A DNA stretch of 64,000 nucleotides from Nymphaea colorata (Eukaryota; Streptophyta; Magnoliopsida; Nymphaeales; Nymphaeaceae): assembly GCF_008831285.2 (NCBI RefSeq), contig NC_045141.1, forward strand, positions 13,256,106 to 13,320,105. Direction: 5' to 3'. Position numbers and translations under genes: made by a program. Positions 38,559-54,100 of the stretch are shown here, piece after piece (position 1 is the first letter of the stretch; each line of letters opens with the position of its first letter). The notes below the pieces were generated by a model. It was not told the origin of the DNA, did no database searches, and worked only from the letters and a program-made list of their open reading frames with translations.

Positions 38559-40296
38559 TGAGGTAAGACCATGGCATAGGCGGGTCCCTCTCCCTCCGCC
38601 CCTACCAAGAGGTGCTTTGGTCTCTTAGGGTATCTCATCACCTCTCAAGATTTACAAAGCAGCCACAGTGACCTAGCCGAACTTGCAATTGGGCTGACGG
38701 CCATGTGGCGAAAGAGACTATTCCAAGCATAGGTTTTTTTCTGGTCATTTTTTTGTTCAACTTCATTTTATTTCTACCCCATCTCCTGTCTCAAATCCAA
38801 CTTTTTTTCCTACTTCGCTACTGATATCGAATCATTTGCCCGATTGCATACATCTGCAGAAAATGGCAACATATATATTTTCTAGAACATGATTTCCACT
38901 GTTCACCAATGTGAGGTAAAAAGAAACTTAAACTCCTTTTTTTTTGTAGCGTACTGGGCGGCAAGATGGTCCACTTTTTCTAAATACTCATGTTCGAATC
39001 TTGGAGTGGTCACTGTCATGTTTCAATGTGTTCTACCTTTATACCGTAAAAGGTTTTGAAGCATGCTCTGTGAACCAAGGAGGGTTGGCACAGGGGAGGG
39101 CAGTTAAGGGCCGTAAAATGAACCACCCACTCTTAAAAAAAGAAAAAACTAAAACCTCTAATTAAGTCACCTCATCAAACCTCTCATTAACCACTTGGTA
39201 AGTTATCTCCTTTTCTTTATAAAGGTTTATTCCTCACTTTAAGAATGAAAGAAGAAGTAAAGGGCAACGAAGAAGAGTTAGCATGTTGGTAGCTGGGGCC
39301 ATTATCAGGGTGCTTGCCGTTGCTTCAAAACTAGAAAAGATGCATTCAACTGCAAACTTTGCTTGTTCTGGTTTGTATCATAAGGATGGGTCGGATCTGG
39401 ATCCGATAGAAGACAGTGTATCCCCGATGCCAAAATCCAACCCATTTACCCTTTCGTCATGAGCAATGGTTGTCTGTTTGTTCCTCGTATTTGTTTGCCT
39501 ATTTTTCAGATGATCATGGATTGGATCTTAGCTCATGGATACACATATTTTGGATCAGTTGCACAAGAATTATAATTTATTTCTTTCTTGAGATAGGACA
39601 TCATTGAACATGTGGTTCCCCAATGGCAAAGCTTTTCCACCGAAAGCGTCTCCGTTGCACGTTATATCTTTAATGAAAATCATATTCACAATTTCAGTTG
39701 TATCTTTACTAGTTTACATTGTAATAGTGGGCACAATCAAATCAACATTCATTTGATTAGATTCTGGACCTTAGAAGATATCAATACAAAAATAAGAAGG
39801 TTTTTCTTTTCTTTTTTGGCCTCTGTGGGCAATTGCCCACACTTGCCTATGCCCCCTACTTGGATTCAATTTAAAACGATGACAGCTTTAACGTCTTGGA
39901 TCTGATTAAGATGCATCAGTTAAGTTCTGGATTTTGACCTGTTTTTATGAAGGGGTGAGAATGTCTTGGATTTGGTTGGGTCTACCCTTCACTAAATTTG
40001 GCTTGGCTTAATTCTGAATCTCTCTTACCCTATTTAGGCTTGGACTTCGGATTCAGATATGAGTTATGGAAATCAGATTTTGATTTCTGACAATGGTAAG
40101 ATCCACACTTTTACATAATGATGGGTAATTGATCCCCATTGGATCTCTGGTTCAGATTCAATCGCCTAAACAAATTAAACAATGCGCCGAATTCAAGTCA
40201 GACAAATAGACCTATGTTCCTCTACTCTGACAGAATGGATCCGGTTTCAAATCAGTAATCAGTACTTTTTAACCCACTGGCATCCCTTACCTCTAC

Positions 40297-40640
40297 TAGG
40301 GATGTACATGGATCGGCATACCTGCTCGCAGATCAAATTTTGAATCCATATATTTAAATCTGGATTCAAATTTGTTATTCTATTGAATCTGCATTGATTT
40401 TCGGTATTCGTCTGAGTTTCGATGAAGGTCGCCCCGAATCACCCATAAAACAACGTTGGATGTTAATGGTGGTTGATTTGGGATTTGGTTTAAAAATCAG
40501 GATCCAAATCCAGATCCCATTACATAAGGTCCGAGTAGATCGAATTATGCGAACCCGACTCGTATTCGGACCGTTGATATCCGTACCTACATGGCCTGCA
40601 AGGCGGAGGGGCATAATGGGCATTATAAAAGTTTCCGCCT
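40297..40640. mobile_element. MITE-like repeat with tagggatgt end
   Basis: Starts tagggatgtacatggatc (40297), a common end of small plant hAT-type MITEs, followed by repeated 'ggattcaaat', 'ggatccaaatcc' words on both strands. The same vocabulary and an oppositely oriented end occur at 55766-56239. The right end here is not defined. It reaches to within about 360 bp of the tubulin start codon, so it may have supplied distal promoter sequence. Confidence 0.4.
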
Positions 40641-40659
40641 CGTGATTCCGGAAATTTGA

Positions 40660-40998
40660 AAAGCAGGGCGGGAACTGTGGTAACCAGGGTTAGTTAGTTG
40701 GCCGGGTCGAATCAGGGAATAGCTGGCAGACTAAAGCTGGAAAGACCAACCCTGGTTAACTAACTGACAGGGGGTTAGGGTCCAGGGGAGGAGGGCCGCT
40801 CCCTTCCTCTCTTCCTTTCCCTCCTATAAAACGGCTTACGGCCAAGAATGGTCTCGCAGCGGCAGCGTCGGAGAGGGATTCAGTGGAAGGCGTCTTCGTA
40901 AACGCTCTTCTTCTTGCCCCCCATTTTCTACTTCTTCCTTCCCTCCAGCGTTTTCTATCCCTTTTCCCTCATTTGATTCCTTCCCTTCTTTGCCGAAA
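40660..40998 (+). promoter_or_regulatory. Alpha-tubulin promoter and 5' leader
   Basis: TATAAA at 40825-40830 in 'ctcctataaaacgg' predicts transcription start near 40855 and a leader of about 145 nt, CT-rich (40900-40990), as is common in highly expressed plant genes. Upstream, taaccagggtt (40681-40691) and its exact complement aaccctggtta (40748-40758) form an inverted pair, each next to a gttagtt/aactaac motif resembling MYB sites. The 'ggccgctcccttcctctcttcc' zone just before the TATA is pyrimidine-rich. Confidence 0.7.
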
Positions 40999-43801
<2,803 letters not shown>

Positions 43802-45684
43802 TGTGTTGTGCTTTTTTACTACTGGTTTTCAGACTTCTTTTCTTGTTTGCCTGTGTCATGTCTTGTGTTCCAATGTTTACGCATGTGTCGTGTTTTCGAA
43901 GGTTGATCAACTTTTAATATGATGATGGGGATACGCTAGTGTGTCGTATGTGGTATCTTTCAGTCTCTGTTCAGTAATGGTAAAAACCATCACTCTTCTG
44001 GGTGTTTTTTGGCAGTATGTTCCTGCTTAATTGATTTCCTTTACCCGCTAGAATTCTCACCTCAGACCCTCCATGCGTTTCAAGGATTTAAGCCCACTTA
44101 ACAAGTGGACCTAGCTTTCATTTCAAAATTTCCTTGTTGCCCTATTCAATCGAGTGTGGGGCTGACATTAATTTTTCGATTAAAATATTGAGTCGTTAAG
44201 TGGGAATGTTTAATCTTTATTTATCTGTTTGCTTTTCTTGTTCTGCAATAGAAACATTAAAACGAAATCTATCATTCACTTGATGTGGTTAAGTAAGATC
44301 AAAACAATGGACCTGTTAGAACAGCTCGATTTGGAGGCCAATAGTACCAAGGCCAATAATTTTGGTCCCGGCCATTTTTTATGTTCTTTTTAATTTTGGA
44401 GAGAGAGAGAGGTGTTTGAAAGCTGTAACTGCTTCCTTTCACAATTAGGAAATAATTGCAAGTAACTTTTCCTAGGACGTACCGATTTTTTTAACGTACC
44501 TGTTTGTGTGCTGACATCTGTTGGTCTGGAAAAGCGAATTGAGGACGTCGTCCTTGGATGGAATGCATTCAAAACTTTGAAATTCAAATTTGGGACGGTA
44601 ACGGTCACTTTTTCATGACCTTTATTTTAATAACTTACCCCTAACCGTTTCCTCCTCATAGTAGTGTTTATATGCGTTCTTTTCATTTTTCTAATTTTCT
44701 AGACACCATCTTTTTCTATTTTTTATGATTCAAACCGAATGATCCTTCCATCAACTACTTCTGATCAGAAGCCCTTCCTTATTAAACTTCCGATATATAC
44801 ATAAAAAATCGGCCAAAAAGAGTCGCCGAGCCACACAAAGAGATTGGTGATTCACTGGAAATTCACAGATGGCTGAGCAAAAGGGAGACGTTATGAAATG
44901 CAGGGTCTTTGCTAAGAATAAATGCGATGTAAACTGTTAGCTGTGGCAGCGACAGATCTTGGAAGCTGCCTTCAACCTTTATTACTGACTCCCAGGAGCC
45001 ACCGTAACCAGACTTTGTTGTTGGTGCGCATCTGAGTGCACCAGGGGCAGAGCCAAAAATTTTTGGATGGAGGGGTTAAGTTTCAAAATCGTAAAAAAAC
45101 CAAAATAATAATTTTCAATTTTTTCATATATGTGAGACTATAATTTTAAAAATTTACGTATGAATTTTTTATTTTTCAATTTCGATTTGCCTTGGTTACA
45201 TTGTTTTTAATTAAATCATATACAAATGACAGTCAATCTCGATACGTTTGTTTGGTGCGTTTATGAAACAAAGGATTAGCTGCATTTTGCTGTCACAAAA
45301 TAGGTTGACAGGGTTAGGATGTTGCACGAGTAAATCAGCCAACAATGCTTTCAACCATACAATTTCACTGGCTCTATTGGTCATCATAGACCTGTACTCG
45401 GCTTTATTGGAAATTATGGTATTTTAAGAACAGTGGTTTTCAAGTTCACGCTAATAAAACAAATTCATAGGGTGAGTCAGTACACGTGGAAAACATATTC
45501 TGCAGTTTTCTGATTATTGTCATACTTTGTATGTCCAACTTTGGTTGAGAATTGGGATATTCAAACTGTCCAATAAGAATCAAAGTTCCAGATGGTGTGT
45601 AAAACTGGACTTTAAATTGGGTGATGGCTGGAATTCTTTGTATTGGGAAGACGTGAGAAAGCTTGCTTGGTAGCATTATAGAAC
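43802..45684. other. Alpha-tubulin 3' region and intergenic DNA
   Basis: The untranslated tail probably ends around 43920-44000; it is T-rich with no canonical AATAAA. Beyond it no gene is seen. At about 45040-45200 'ccaggggcagagccaaaaattttt' followed by an AT-rich tail resembles the end of a degraded transposon family also glimpsed near 22480 and 56310. Confidence 0.5.
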
Positions 45685-45689
45685 GTTGG

Positions 45690-46009
45690 TGTTAAAGTTT
45701 CTGATCGTCACAACACATTCACAATCTGCCATGACACACAGGTATTACGTGGTTCGGCATAGCAGCCCACGTCCACTAGAGAAGAGAGGAGAGTCCCCTT
45801 TTTTATTCAGAACAATGATTGATCAGGGATACAAGACATATATATATATATATAAAACTGCAGATTACAATCTGCTCAAGATGGAAAGGGCAGAGAAGTT
45901 TAGAGATAATGCACAGAAATTAGGGAAAAAGATATCTCCAAAATATCTTTCTAAGAAAGTCGCAGTGGATACCGCAATCTCCTCAACTCCATTTTTAGAA
46001 GATTCAACA
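45690..46009 (-). repeat. Copia 3' LTR (left copy, 320 bp)
   Basis: On the + strand it runs from tgttaaagttt to gattcaaca, giving TG...CA ends on either strand. The purine-rich cttgaggtagag beside it at 46010-46022 (read on the - strand) is the polypurine tract. It contains an expanded 'atatatatat' near 45838-45854 that is absent from the right copy. Confidence 0.92.
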
Positions 46010-46018
46010 GTCTCTACC

Positions 46019-47500
46019 TCAAGTTGGTGCACATATATCAATATGCCCCAACTTATCAACTATATATCTATGTCGTCCCTTTCCAAGGGATTTAGTAAAT
46101 ATATCCGTCAATGTATTCGCTCTTAACATGTGGCATCTGAATTGTCCCATCTTCAATCTTTCCCCGAATAAAGTGACAATCTGCTTCAATGTTTTGTGCA
46201 TTCATGATAGAGAACATTTGCTCCAATATATATGGCTGTCATATTATCGCACATAGGTTTTATTGGCTCTTTTACCTCAATATTCATGTCACTTTCATTC
46301 ATACCAATTGACAAGTACATGCAAAAAAAAAATTAGGGAACATGCGCATGTATCCTGATAGATTGGGTAATATTTAGTAACCGACTATTTTTTCCTCTTT
46401 GCAACTCTGTTTTGTTGTGGAGTCCCCACACAAGTGTATTGAGGTTGTATACCATTTTCCTTCATGAAATTGCAAAAAAAAATTATTCACATATTCTCCC
46501 CCATTGTCCGACCTAGGATTTAAAATTTTGGTCTTATACTGAATAAGTACCATATAATAGAATTCTTCAAAGACTGTAAGCACTTCACTCTTATTGCTCA
46601 TAAAGAAAATCCATGATATGTGAGTTTTATCCTCAATAAATGACATATAGTACTTGTAACCATTATATGACTCCACACTCCACAGGAATAGGACCCCATA
46701 AGTCTGAGTGAACCAACTCGAATTTCTCAGTGCACCTTTCAGTGTAGGTATGAAACGGCAGTCTGGTAGACTTTGAGAACTCGCTTGCATTACAAGAATG
46801 TTCTTCTATGATGAGATGAGAAAACAATGTTTTCAAGCTTTGATAAGCAATATGACCAAATTTAGCATGCCATGTGTTTATTCTTCTTGCTTGTACGAGT
46901 AAAAAATTTGACTCTATAGTTTTCCATCACATATAGGCCATCTTGCTCTCGACCTCTATCAATCACTCTCATTGTTTGCAAGTCCTGAAAAATCACATCT
47001 TTTGGACAGAAAGTAGGCACACAGTTATAAGCTTTTGGTAATTTTGCTAACATTCATTAATTTGGAAGAGATTTTCAAGACATAGAGAACACTAGACATC
47101 TTATGATTTTTAAAAACCGCAGTTTTCCAGTCACAGCTACAACTATAGTGGTACCATCAACAGTAAACACCTGTTTTTTTGTCTCTCTATCAAGGCCAAC
47201 CAACTTGAGGGAATAGTTAATCATGTGGTCAGTTGCCCCAGAGTTGATAACCCATAAAGAAGTCTTTGCTTGAGTAAATAAAGCATGGTTATTACCTTCA
47301 GTAGATTATCCAACCGGTTGATTTGAGATGAGGTTGGTTTTTGAGAATCCCTGAAATTTTTTTTCAAGTCATCTTTGGTAACAAAGTGTGCAAGGTTTGC
47401 CTGGTTTGAAGAGAACGTCTTCTCCTTGATGGGCTTGCTGACAAGCTCCCAACACTTCTCAGGAACATGACTGGATTTCTTGCAATAGGAACATCTCAAC
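46019..47500 (-). pseudogene. Copia pol remnant, protease Asp lost, RT deleted
   Basis: From 47500 downwards on the - strand: zinc knuckle CSYCKKSSHVPEKC, complete CCHC; protease WVINSGATDHM near 47225-47257, where the catalytic Asp of D-S-G-A is Asn; pre-integrase GHIAYQSLKTLF near 46825-46865; integrase core with HSDLWGPIPVES near 46690 (first Asp), SFIEDKTHISW and RSDNGGEYVN near 46500 (second Asp). The catalytic Glu region is garbled at about 46400-46430. The frame then jumps straight to the RNase H end: PMCDNMTAIYIGANVLY near 46200-46255, KHIEADCHFIRGKIEDGTIQ near 46140-46190, then GKGRHRYIVDKLGHIDI. The whole reverse transcriptase is missing. Confidence 0.85.
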
Positions 47501-47753
47501 TTGCTGTGGTTTCTAGTATTGATATTTGCATTCGTCTAGTTTCTATGCTCCACCTTGAGCGTGGGATTTTCTGGTTGAGTCAAGTGCATCATTCTTTCCT
47601 GGCTACCTTGGTTAGCAAGGCACACCCTTCTTTCTTGGTTAACTTCATTAATCTCGACTTTGGGCATGACATTCATAACTTTCCTGCGTGTGTCCTCCCT
47701 CTAAATGGCTTGACATACTTCATTAAAATTGGCAATGGCTTAGTCATGATAAT

Positions 47754-48317
47754 CTAACTTCTGAGGCCCTTGTAGTCAGCTCCGAGTCCCGGGTCTTCCT
47801 CAAACTGCTGCTTGTAAACCTCTGGATCCAAAGTGGCCGGTCGATATTGGAGCAACTCATCGTTGAGGCAATGGAACTGATTTAAGTAGAAGTGAGTTTG
47901 TTTCTTTCTTTCTGTAGATTTGCAATTTCGAGTTGTATTTGATACACCCGAGCTAAACTGTTCTCCTAGCCATACATTTATTTCAAAGTATCCCACATGC
48001 GTTTGGTGGTTTTTTGATATAGAAAAGGATTGGCAATTTGACGGTTCCATGGAGTTCATCATCCATGACATAACCATGTCATTTTCCGATTGCCATTCGT
48101 TGAATTTGAAATCAGATGGAAGAGGAGCCGTGATTTTGCCATTAATATAGCCGATCTTTGAATGCCCACTCAAGAACAATCGAAATGCCTTTGCCCAACT
48201 CAGATAATTGGTTTCATTCAAAAAAGCGGTAGTGATCTGTATCGTACCGTGTTCATGGTTCCCGCTCTTGGAGCTGTTGGGCGCATCACCAACAGGATTG
48301 CTCTGAGTTGCCACCAT
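47754..48317 (-). pseudogene. Copia gag remnant
   Basis: Read from the ATG at 48317 on the - strand: MVATQSNPVGDAPNSS, then ITTAFLNETNYLSWAKAFRL and GKITAPLPSDFKFNEWQSEN, which are the standard Copia gag opening (N..NY..W...). Later parts (LNQFHCLNDELLQYRPAT) are in frame but with differences where 'LWDELS.Y' is usual, and the open frame ends at 47754 before the zinc knuckle. It has no function in isolation. Confidence 0.85.
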
Positions 48318-48357
48318 GGTGGAATAGAACAGGCACAAAATAAAAATCACTGAACAA

Positions 48358-48369
48358 GCTCTGATACCA
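48358..48369 (-). other. Primer binding site of the second Copia
   Basis: On the - strand TGGTATCAGAGC directly follows the LTR end, complementary to initiator tRNA-Met; on the + strand it appears as gctctgatacca. Confidence 0.93.
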
Positions 48370-48673
48370 TGTTAAATTTTGTGATCGTCACAACACATTC
48401 ACAATCTGCCATGGCACACAGGAATTACGTGGTTCGGCATAGCAGCCTACGTCCACAAGAGAAGAGAGGAGAGTCCCCTTTTTTATTCAGAACATTGATT
48501 GATCAGGGATACAAGGCAGATGTATATAACTGCAGGTTACAATCGGCTCAAGATGGAAAGGGCAAAGACGTTAACGCACAGAAATTAGGGAAAAGATATC
48601 TCCAAAATATCTTTCCAAGAAAGTCGCAGTGGATACCTCAATCTCCTCAACTCCTCTTTCGGAAGATCCAACA
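48370..48673 (-). repeat. Copia 5' LTR (right copy, 304 bp)
   Basis: Runs from tgttaaatttt to gatccaaca on the + strand and aligns with 45690-46009 along its whole length. Shared stretches include cacattcacaatctgccatg and attacgtggttcggcatagc. Confidence 0.92.
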
Positions 48674-48678
48674 GTTGG

Positions 48679-50939
48679 CTCTTCACAGTAAAATTGTTTA
48701 CTGAAGTAAATGCTTGTCACTTTCTGTAGGATGACAATGGGCCTTCTTCCAAGACCATATCTCTTCTATTAAGCCTCTGTAAGAATGGGGATGCTATGAA
48801 CTGGCTCCTCAAAATAAAGACTGTGAACCAATTCAGACTATGTCTAGACTGATTTAACTCTACGATAATGATGAGTGCACTGTTCATTTCTATGCACCTG
48901 TTCCTATCTATTCATAGTTCCTAACGAACTAAAACGTGATAGAGGGCCTTTCCCCTAGCAGTTGTTCATCTAGAAAAGATGCCCTTCCAACTCCCAACTC
49001 TAATACTTCTTTTGTTGCATGTAGGTTTGCAGATGGGTTGTAAATTAGATTGAGGATTTTGTCATTTTCTATCATACTGGATCGGCTTCAACTTGCCATC
49101 TAACATATTTAGCTATCCTATATCCAGGCTTTTTGCAACCTTAATTGAATGATAATTACCAAGAGGTCTAATGTAAAAAAGGCTCACAAGAACCTGCCAC
49201 GTGATTCTCAGGCAGTCTAAAGGCGAAGAGACTGTGAAGTTCCCTTCTCTCCTGCTTAGATAGGTTTCCTATAGCTATAGATTCCCCTTGTCTCCTATAG
49301 CACCAGATGAAGACAATGATAAGCTGTTATTGGGAGTATTTTATAAGAAGATTTCACAAATAATATTATACACGTTAAGTTAAACTGATAGAATAAAACA
49401 AGTGAAACAAGAAAGGATGTTTAATTTACTCTACAGCAGTAAGGTCAGTAACTTATCCCTCAAAGCTGAAGGCATAGTCCAACACGGAAGCAAGAGTGCT
49501 ACAATATTGAAGAAGAGATGCACAAAAAGCATCCATTAATTGGCTTCACCACAACAAAAACTTCACAATATGCAGGAAACATCTATTAAAGCAAAAAAAT
49601 TTTGCAATTGAAGCTCTTTCATATTCATGATCACTGTTGTAACAACGTATACTTTCAGAACCAGGGATACACTTGAGAGAAGCAACCAGGAAACTACGGT
49701 CCATCAAGGCATATCTACTAAATGCCTTGGTCCGCCATTTCGGCAGCAAGTGAACACCAGAAAGCACACGAAAAAATGGAAATTGTATGCTTATGCATTT
49801 CCACGGTATACTTGGTGAGGAAATAATGGTAAGGAAAGAAGCAGTACTAGGTAAAACTAAAATGAGCTCAATGAACAAAATTTTAAGTACTTAATTGGTG
49901 GAGTAGCCTCCTGTTCACCCTATCGATTTTTTCCTATTTAAGATAATACCCTTCAAGTCTTGCCATGTATGAGTACTAGCACCATGGGCTTAGTTCCTAT
50001 ATTTCCATAAGTCTCCATTGCTTAATTGGGACATATCTTCTTCCAAACTTTGGACATCCATCTGCTCTACTTGAAGCTGCATGTGGCTCATTTAGGAAAA
50101 CAATCCTTAGATTGACAAAAAGTAGAATGTATTTGTGAAACTTAAGTACGACCAAACATCTTTTGGCCAACATTCACAATGAAGGAAAACAGGCTAAGAG
50201 TTTCATCAACAATATTATATGAGAAACACTGGCTCACTATAGAAAATTAACCTAGTCTCTTAAGCTTTGTCAGATTAAGAAGTTAAGCGATCCTCACATG
50301 CCAAGAGCAGAAACTAGCAGGAGTTGGGGGAGATCTATGCTCCTCTAGGAGTCCTCATCATAGCTCAATCATGTGTTTGGAACTTATAGCCGCAGAAATG
50401 CCTACAGTATTCAAAGAAGTGTTCTTTTATGCCTCAAATGAGTTTGTCTTTAAAAGTTTTGCTTCTCACATGTGTAAGAATGTGGCAAATCTACAGGCTG
50501 CTCACCTTACTAGACATTGACTGGTTTTGGGACGTAGTCAAAGCTGCATCAAAATACAACACATTCTCTACGATACTATATTCATCATCAAACAGTAAGA
50601 ATTCCACAATTTGAAATCCTCATAAGAAGGACCAGTGCTAGATGGATTCACGTTGCCAAGACACCAAGCCATGCCGTTAGTCACATCATTAATCAACATG
50701 TCTTTGTTTGAGGGATTAACACAAGCAGCAGTAGGAAAACGAAAGGTTTCTATTGAGGTTATTTTTTGGGAGTTTTGGGACAAGCACTGCAGCTTAATTG
50801 AGACATGTATAAAAAATTACCTTTCGCTATAAAGTGAGACATTCAGGTTTGCACCCTGCTCACGTGGGTTGCCAACTTGCCAGACTCAAAGAACACACTA
50901 ATAGCTTTTCACTTGTGCTAAAAAAGTTGTGTGTTTTTT
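48679..50939. other. Intergenic DNA, no gene recognised
   Basis: Open frames such as 49546-49878 on the - strand and 50568-50783 on the - strand show no known domain. Composition is AT-rich and even. No transposon ends or RNA genes were seen. Exons of an unfamiliar multi-exon gene cannot be excluded. Confidence 0.4.
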
Positions 50940-51115
50940 TTTACATATCCACAAGCTTAATCGAGTTTAACTGAGTCAAGCCTGCCTAGCTCAAGTTCGA
51001 CTTGAGTTCATTTTTTTACTCGAACTCGGCTCATTCATTAAAGAGTTGAGTTTGAGTCGAGCTTGACTTGGTGAATTTGAGTTGAGCCAGAGTTGGGTAG
51101 ACTCACCAAACACCG
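50940..51115. repeat. hAT-family subterminal-type fragment
   Basis: Contains aatcgagtttaactgagtc, 'gctcaagttcgacttgag', 'gagttgagtttgagtcgagc', the vocabulary of the hAT ends at 3555-3750 and 9308-9534. No terminus is present. Confidence 0.5.
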
Positions 51116-54100
51116 CTGGTTGTCATTATGGTATTTTACATATTTGAATGTAATAATCTGCAATATCCAAATATTAGACTGAGGCCTGATCATGTGAGAA
51201 TGGACCTGAGAATCAACTGCTTGCGAAGAATATTTACATCTCATGAATTGATCCCATATATCACTTGTTATGCATTGAATGCCATCGTTTAAACAAAAGT
51301 GCGACATTCTTGAACTGAGTGAATGCAACACTAAATCCAGGTTGGGCAAGAGGCTTGATGACATCACTCTAACATACCAAGTGCCCCTTGTGATGATCAC
51401 AGGAAAACCTCTTGCGGTGGGAGAGCCCCTTGTGATGGTGTCACTATCACGCCAAAAAAACCTTTTCATGATTGATTCAACATGTGATAATATATTATAT
51501 TAGGCATGAAGTGGATAGACATGAGGAACTGCATAATATAACTAATGACATGCATTGCTTGATAAGAATGACCTGTGCCATAGTAGATAAGTATATCTTG
51601 TCTTCAAAGTCTGAATTCTATATATCGACCATTCCACTCCATGCAGTTGTACTAATCTTTGAAATTTATAAAGGAAGGCCCCAAATATGAGAAGCAATGT
51701 GTCACCAACAGTGTAGTTGAACATTTTCTCAGCTGCCCCTACTAATATGAAAATCAGTGATGAGGAGGAAAAATTTGCACTTATTTGATCAAGATGCCAA
51801 AAAACAGTTTGCATGATCCTACAATGCAAAGCATGCATGTCATTTGGTTCTTCTAAACTATGGTAGGTTTCATGGTGCCTGTTCTTATTGTAATTTTATT
51901 GTTTTGTAGTGTTGCCCTAATCCCTAAGTTTAAGAGGGGTCGTTACCATTTGAGTTCTTAATTTCTTACTTCCGAGTTAGTGAAAAACCTTGTGCAGCCA
52001 TGGTGGACATAGGAGAACTTTGGCCTTTGAACTACTAGAAAGTCCCTGTGTGTTGTGCTCTTCTTCGTCTTCTCTTTCTCTTGAGAGAGAGAGAGCGTAG
52101 TTCTTAAAATTAGTAAGCCACACGAATAGTTTAAGAAATCTTGTAGGAATCCAGGACTGAACCAAGAGATCTTCACTTTTTCAATGCAAGAAACACCAAA
52201 AGAAAAAAAAAAAAAAAAAGCTTCTTCCTGAAATGTGGTTTGTCTTATTCTTTCGAATCTTGATACCAACCAGTCTGGATGACTTTCGAAACCGTTTCAT
52301 TTGTTTCTTCCAACTACAAGCATTTTATATGATTCAAGAGTACTGGGCCGCTGAGATCTTGATCTCAACAACTTATGTGCAACCTGATCATGATCAGGTG
52401 AAACGCTGAAAATAGACTATCGATTCCCGCGGCACCACAATGATCTAGAGACAAACTACCAATTCAAGCGGCACCGCAGTGATCTACAGCACATTGGATC
52501 TCCATAGAAGCGAACTGTCTACACGCAACGTCATCCTTGCAAGATCGAATGAACATTAATACTAAATATCACGAGCCACACAAGGGCAGAGTTTGTAAGA
52601 TATCAAATATTACAATATTACATTCTGGCGTCTTCATTTAACATAAAATGAAGCCAGAGTTGCGTTTTAGGTTTGCCTACTCAATGAATCCTTCTAAAAA
52701 AGATTCAGACCAAACAAATCATGTCTGTTATCCCACCCCAATCTCATTCACTCAATGAGAATTTAATGGCCTCACATCTGAGAACTATGGATTTAAGAGC
52801 AGACCTTTTCCCTACTGATCTTAAATCCGATTTTTTTCTCATGCAAAGAAGTACAACAAGGATTCTTAAGTCTGACCTAAGATCCTTAATTTGGTGAACA
52901 AAGATTTACCATAAACCTTTTACTGCATCAACAAAAGCAACTCATATCAACAAATGCATGTCATGAGATCCATGAATTTCAAACACAAAGTTACCAAGCG
53001 CCCCTTTATTTTCCTACAAACAGGATGCCAGAATCTAGAAGCATCTGCCTCCTTAGGCATCATCCTAGCCTTGTTGACTCTTAAATTTGTCTTGGGAACC
53101 TAAACTAAGACCCGTTTTCCCATCATGACCTAAGCGTCCTCGGGCGTATCCCACTCCTAGGAGTGAAAAGAACCATTTTCTATTACATGATTGACATTGC
53201 CTTGTATTCTTCTGCGGAGTCAAGATAACTTTTAAGTTCCTTTTCTCTTTCAAAACGTCTCACAGAATGTGAAGTACGTGTGGTTTCTTCAGCCTGGGAC
53301 AGACAAAACGTAGGCCAAATAAAATGGTTGAAGGAAACGAAGAAAAAGGGCGTACAATTGAATTGAACCTTCTTCTTTTTTGACTTGAGAGGAGGTTCTG
53401 ATTGATGCAAGTTGAGATTCTTTGGCAGTATTTCTGGTGTCTAACAAAGCACAATGATTGAACTGCTTGGCCCCTGCCGGCCCTCTAAACAGTGTTGTAG
53501 AGTCGTGTTCTTTGGATCTTTTGTGAAAGGCTTCACCTCTGATTCGAATACCTACCAAGATTGCGCAGAAAAGTCTATGGATGGAATAATTGGCATAATT
53601 GTTCACCACCCTCGAAAAGTCTAACCATGCAAAATTATTAAAGCAATAAGAGGCCCCCATCTACCCAGCTTTTCCTGTAATTGACAAGGGAGATCTACTC
53701 TTTGGAAGTAATTGCTGAAACCTAGCGAATCATGGAGTCTTTTAATTTTTGTACCACCTGTAACTTGAAAATAATTCAAAGATCTATGCTTTGGTTTGGA
53801 ACACAGTTGCCAGTAAAATACCATAATCATGACTACGGTAGAGTGCCCCAAAACATCAATATGTGATTTTAACAAGGTCTCCATGTACTTTTTCTAGAAA
53901 GAGTATTTTTCCTTCAATCTACATCAACTTAAGACTGGATATATAATTTTCCCTTCAATCACACCAGTGGTTTTGCTTTGGTTGTTATGAAATTCAAAGA
54001 CATTCTTTAGAGAAAAATGTGCTTTCCTCTTTAAAGGTTGCAAAACTCAAAGTGGAATTGTCATCTTAGAATTAAGGAGGCCTTTTGTGTGCATGTTCCC

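Larger units (their letters stand above)
35473..40296. other. 3' flank of HSL2-like gene and intergenic DNA
   Basis: The 3' untranslated region probably ends near 35990, where aataatcaatgaaagg offers a near-canonical polyadenylation signal. Beyond it no gene is recognised. Repeats inside are listed separately (37133-37186, 38411-38558). At about 38350-38600 'ttttttttaggggcggg' and 'gggtccctctccctccgcccc' look like ends of a degraded small transposon. From 39360 to 40290, phrases such as 'ggatctggatccgat' and 'ttcggattcagat' are typical of decayed MITEs. 39820-39850 has a short relative near 54620. Confidence 0.45.
45690..48673 (-). mobile_element. Internally deleted Copia element with target-site duplication
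   Basis: A 2984-bp LTR retrotransposon on the - strand. Two LTRs (45690-46009 and 48370-48673), a PBS for initiator tRNA-Met (48358-48369), gag, protease and integrase pieces and an RNase H tail are present. Reverse transcriptase and most of the RNase H are missing, so about 2 kb was lost compared with a normal Copia. The 5-bp sequence GTTGG flanks both ends (45685-45689 and 48674-48678), proving an intact integration. The LTR copies differ by scattered substitutions and an AT-repeat expansion in the left copy, so it is not very recent. Confidence 0.93.

Noticed and set aside
40990-40998. Upstream in-frame TTG as the start of alpha-tubulin
   Set aside because: MREC at 40999 is the universal alpha-tubulin N-terminus.
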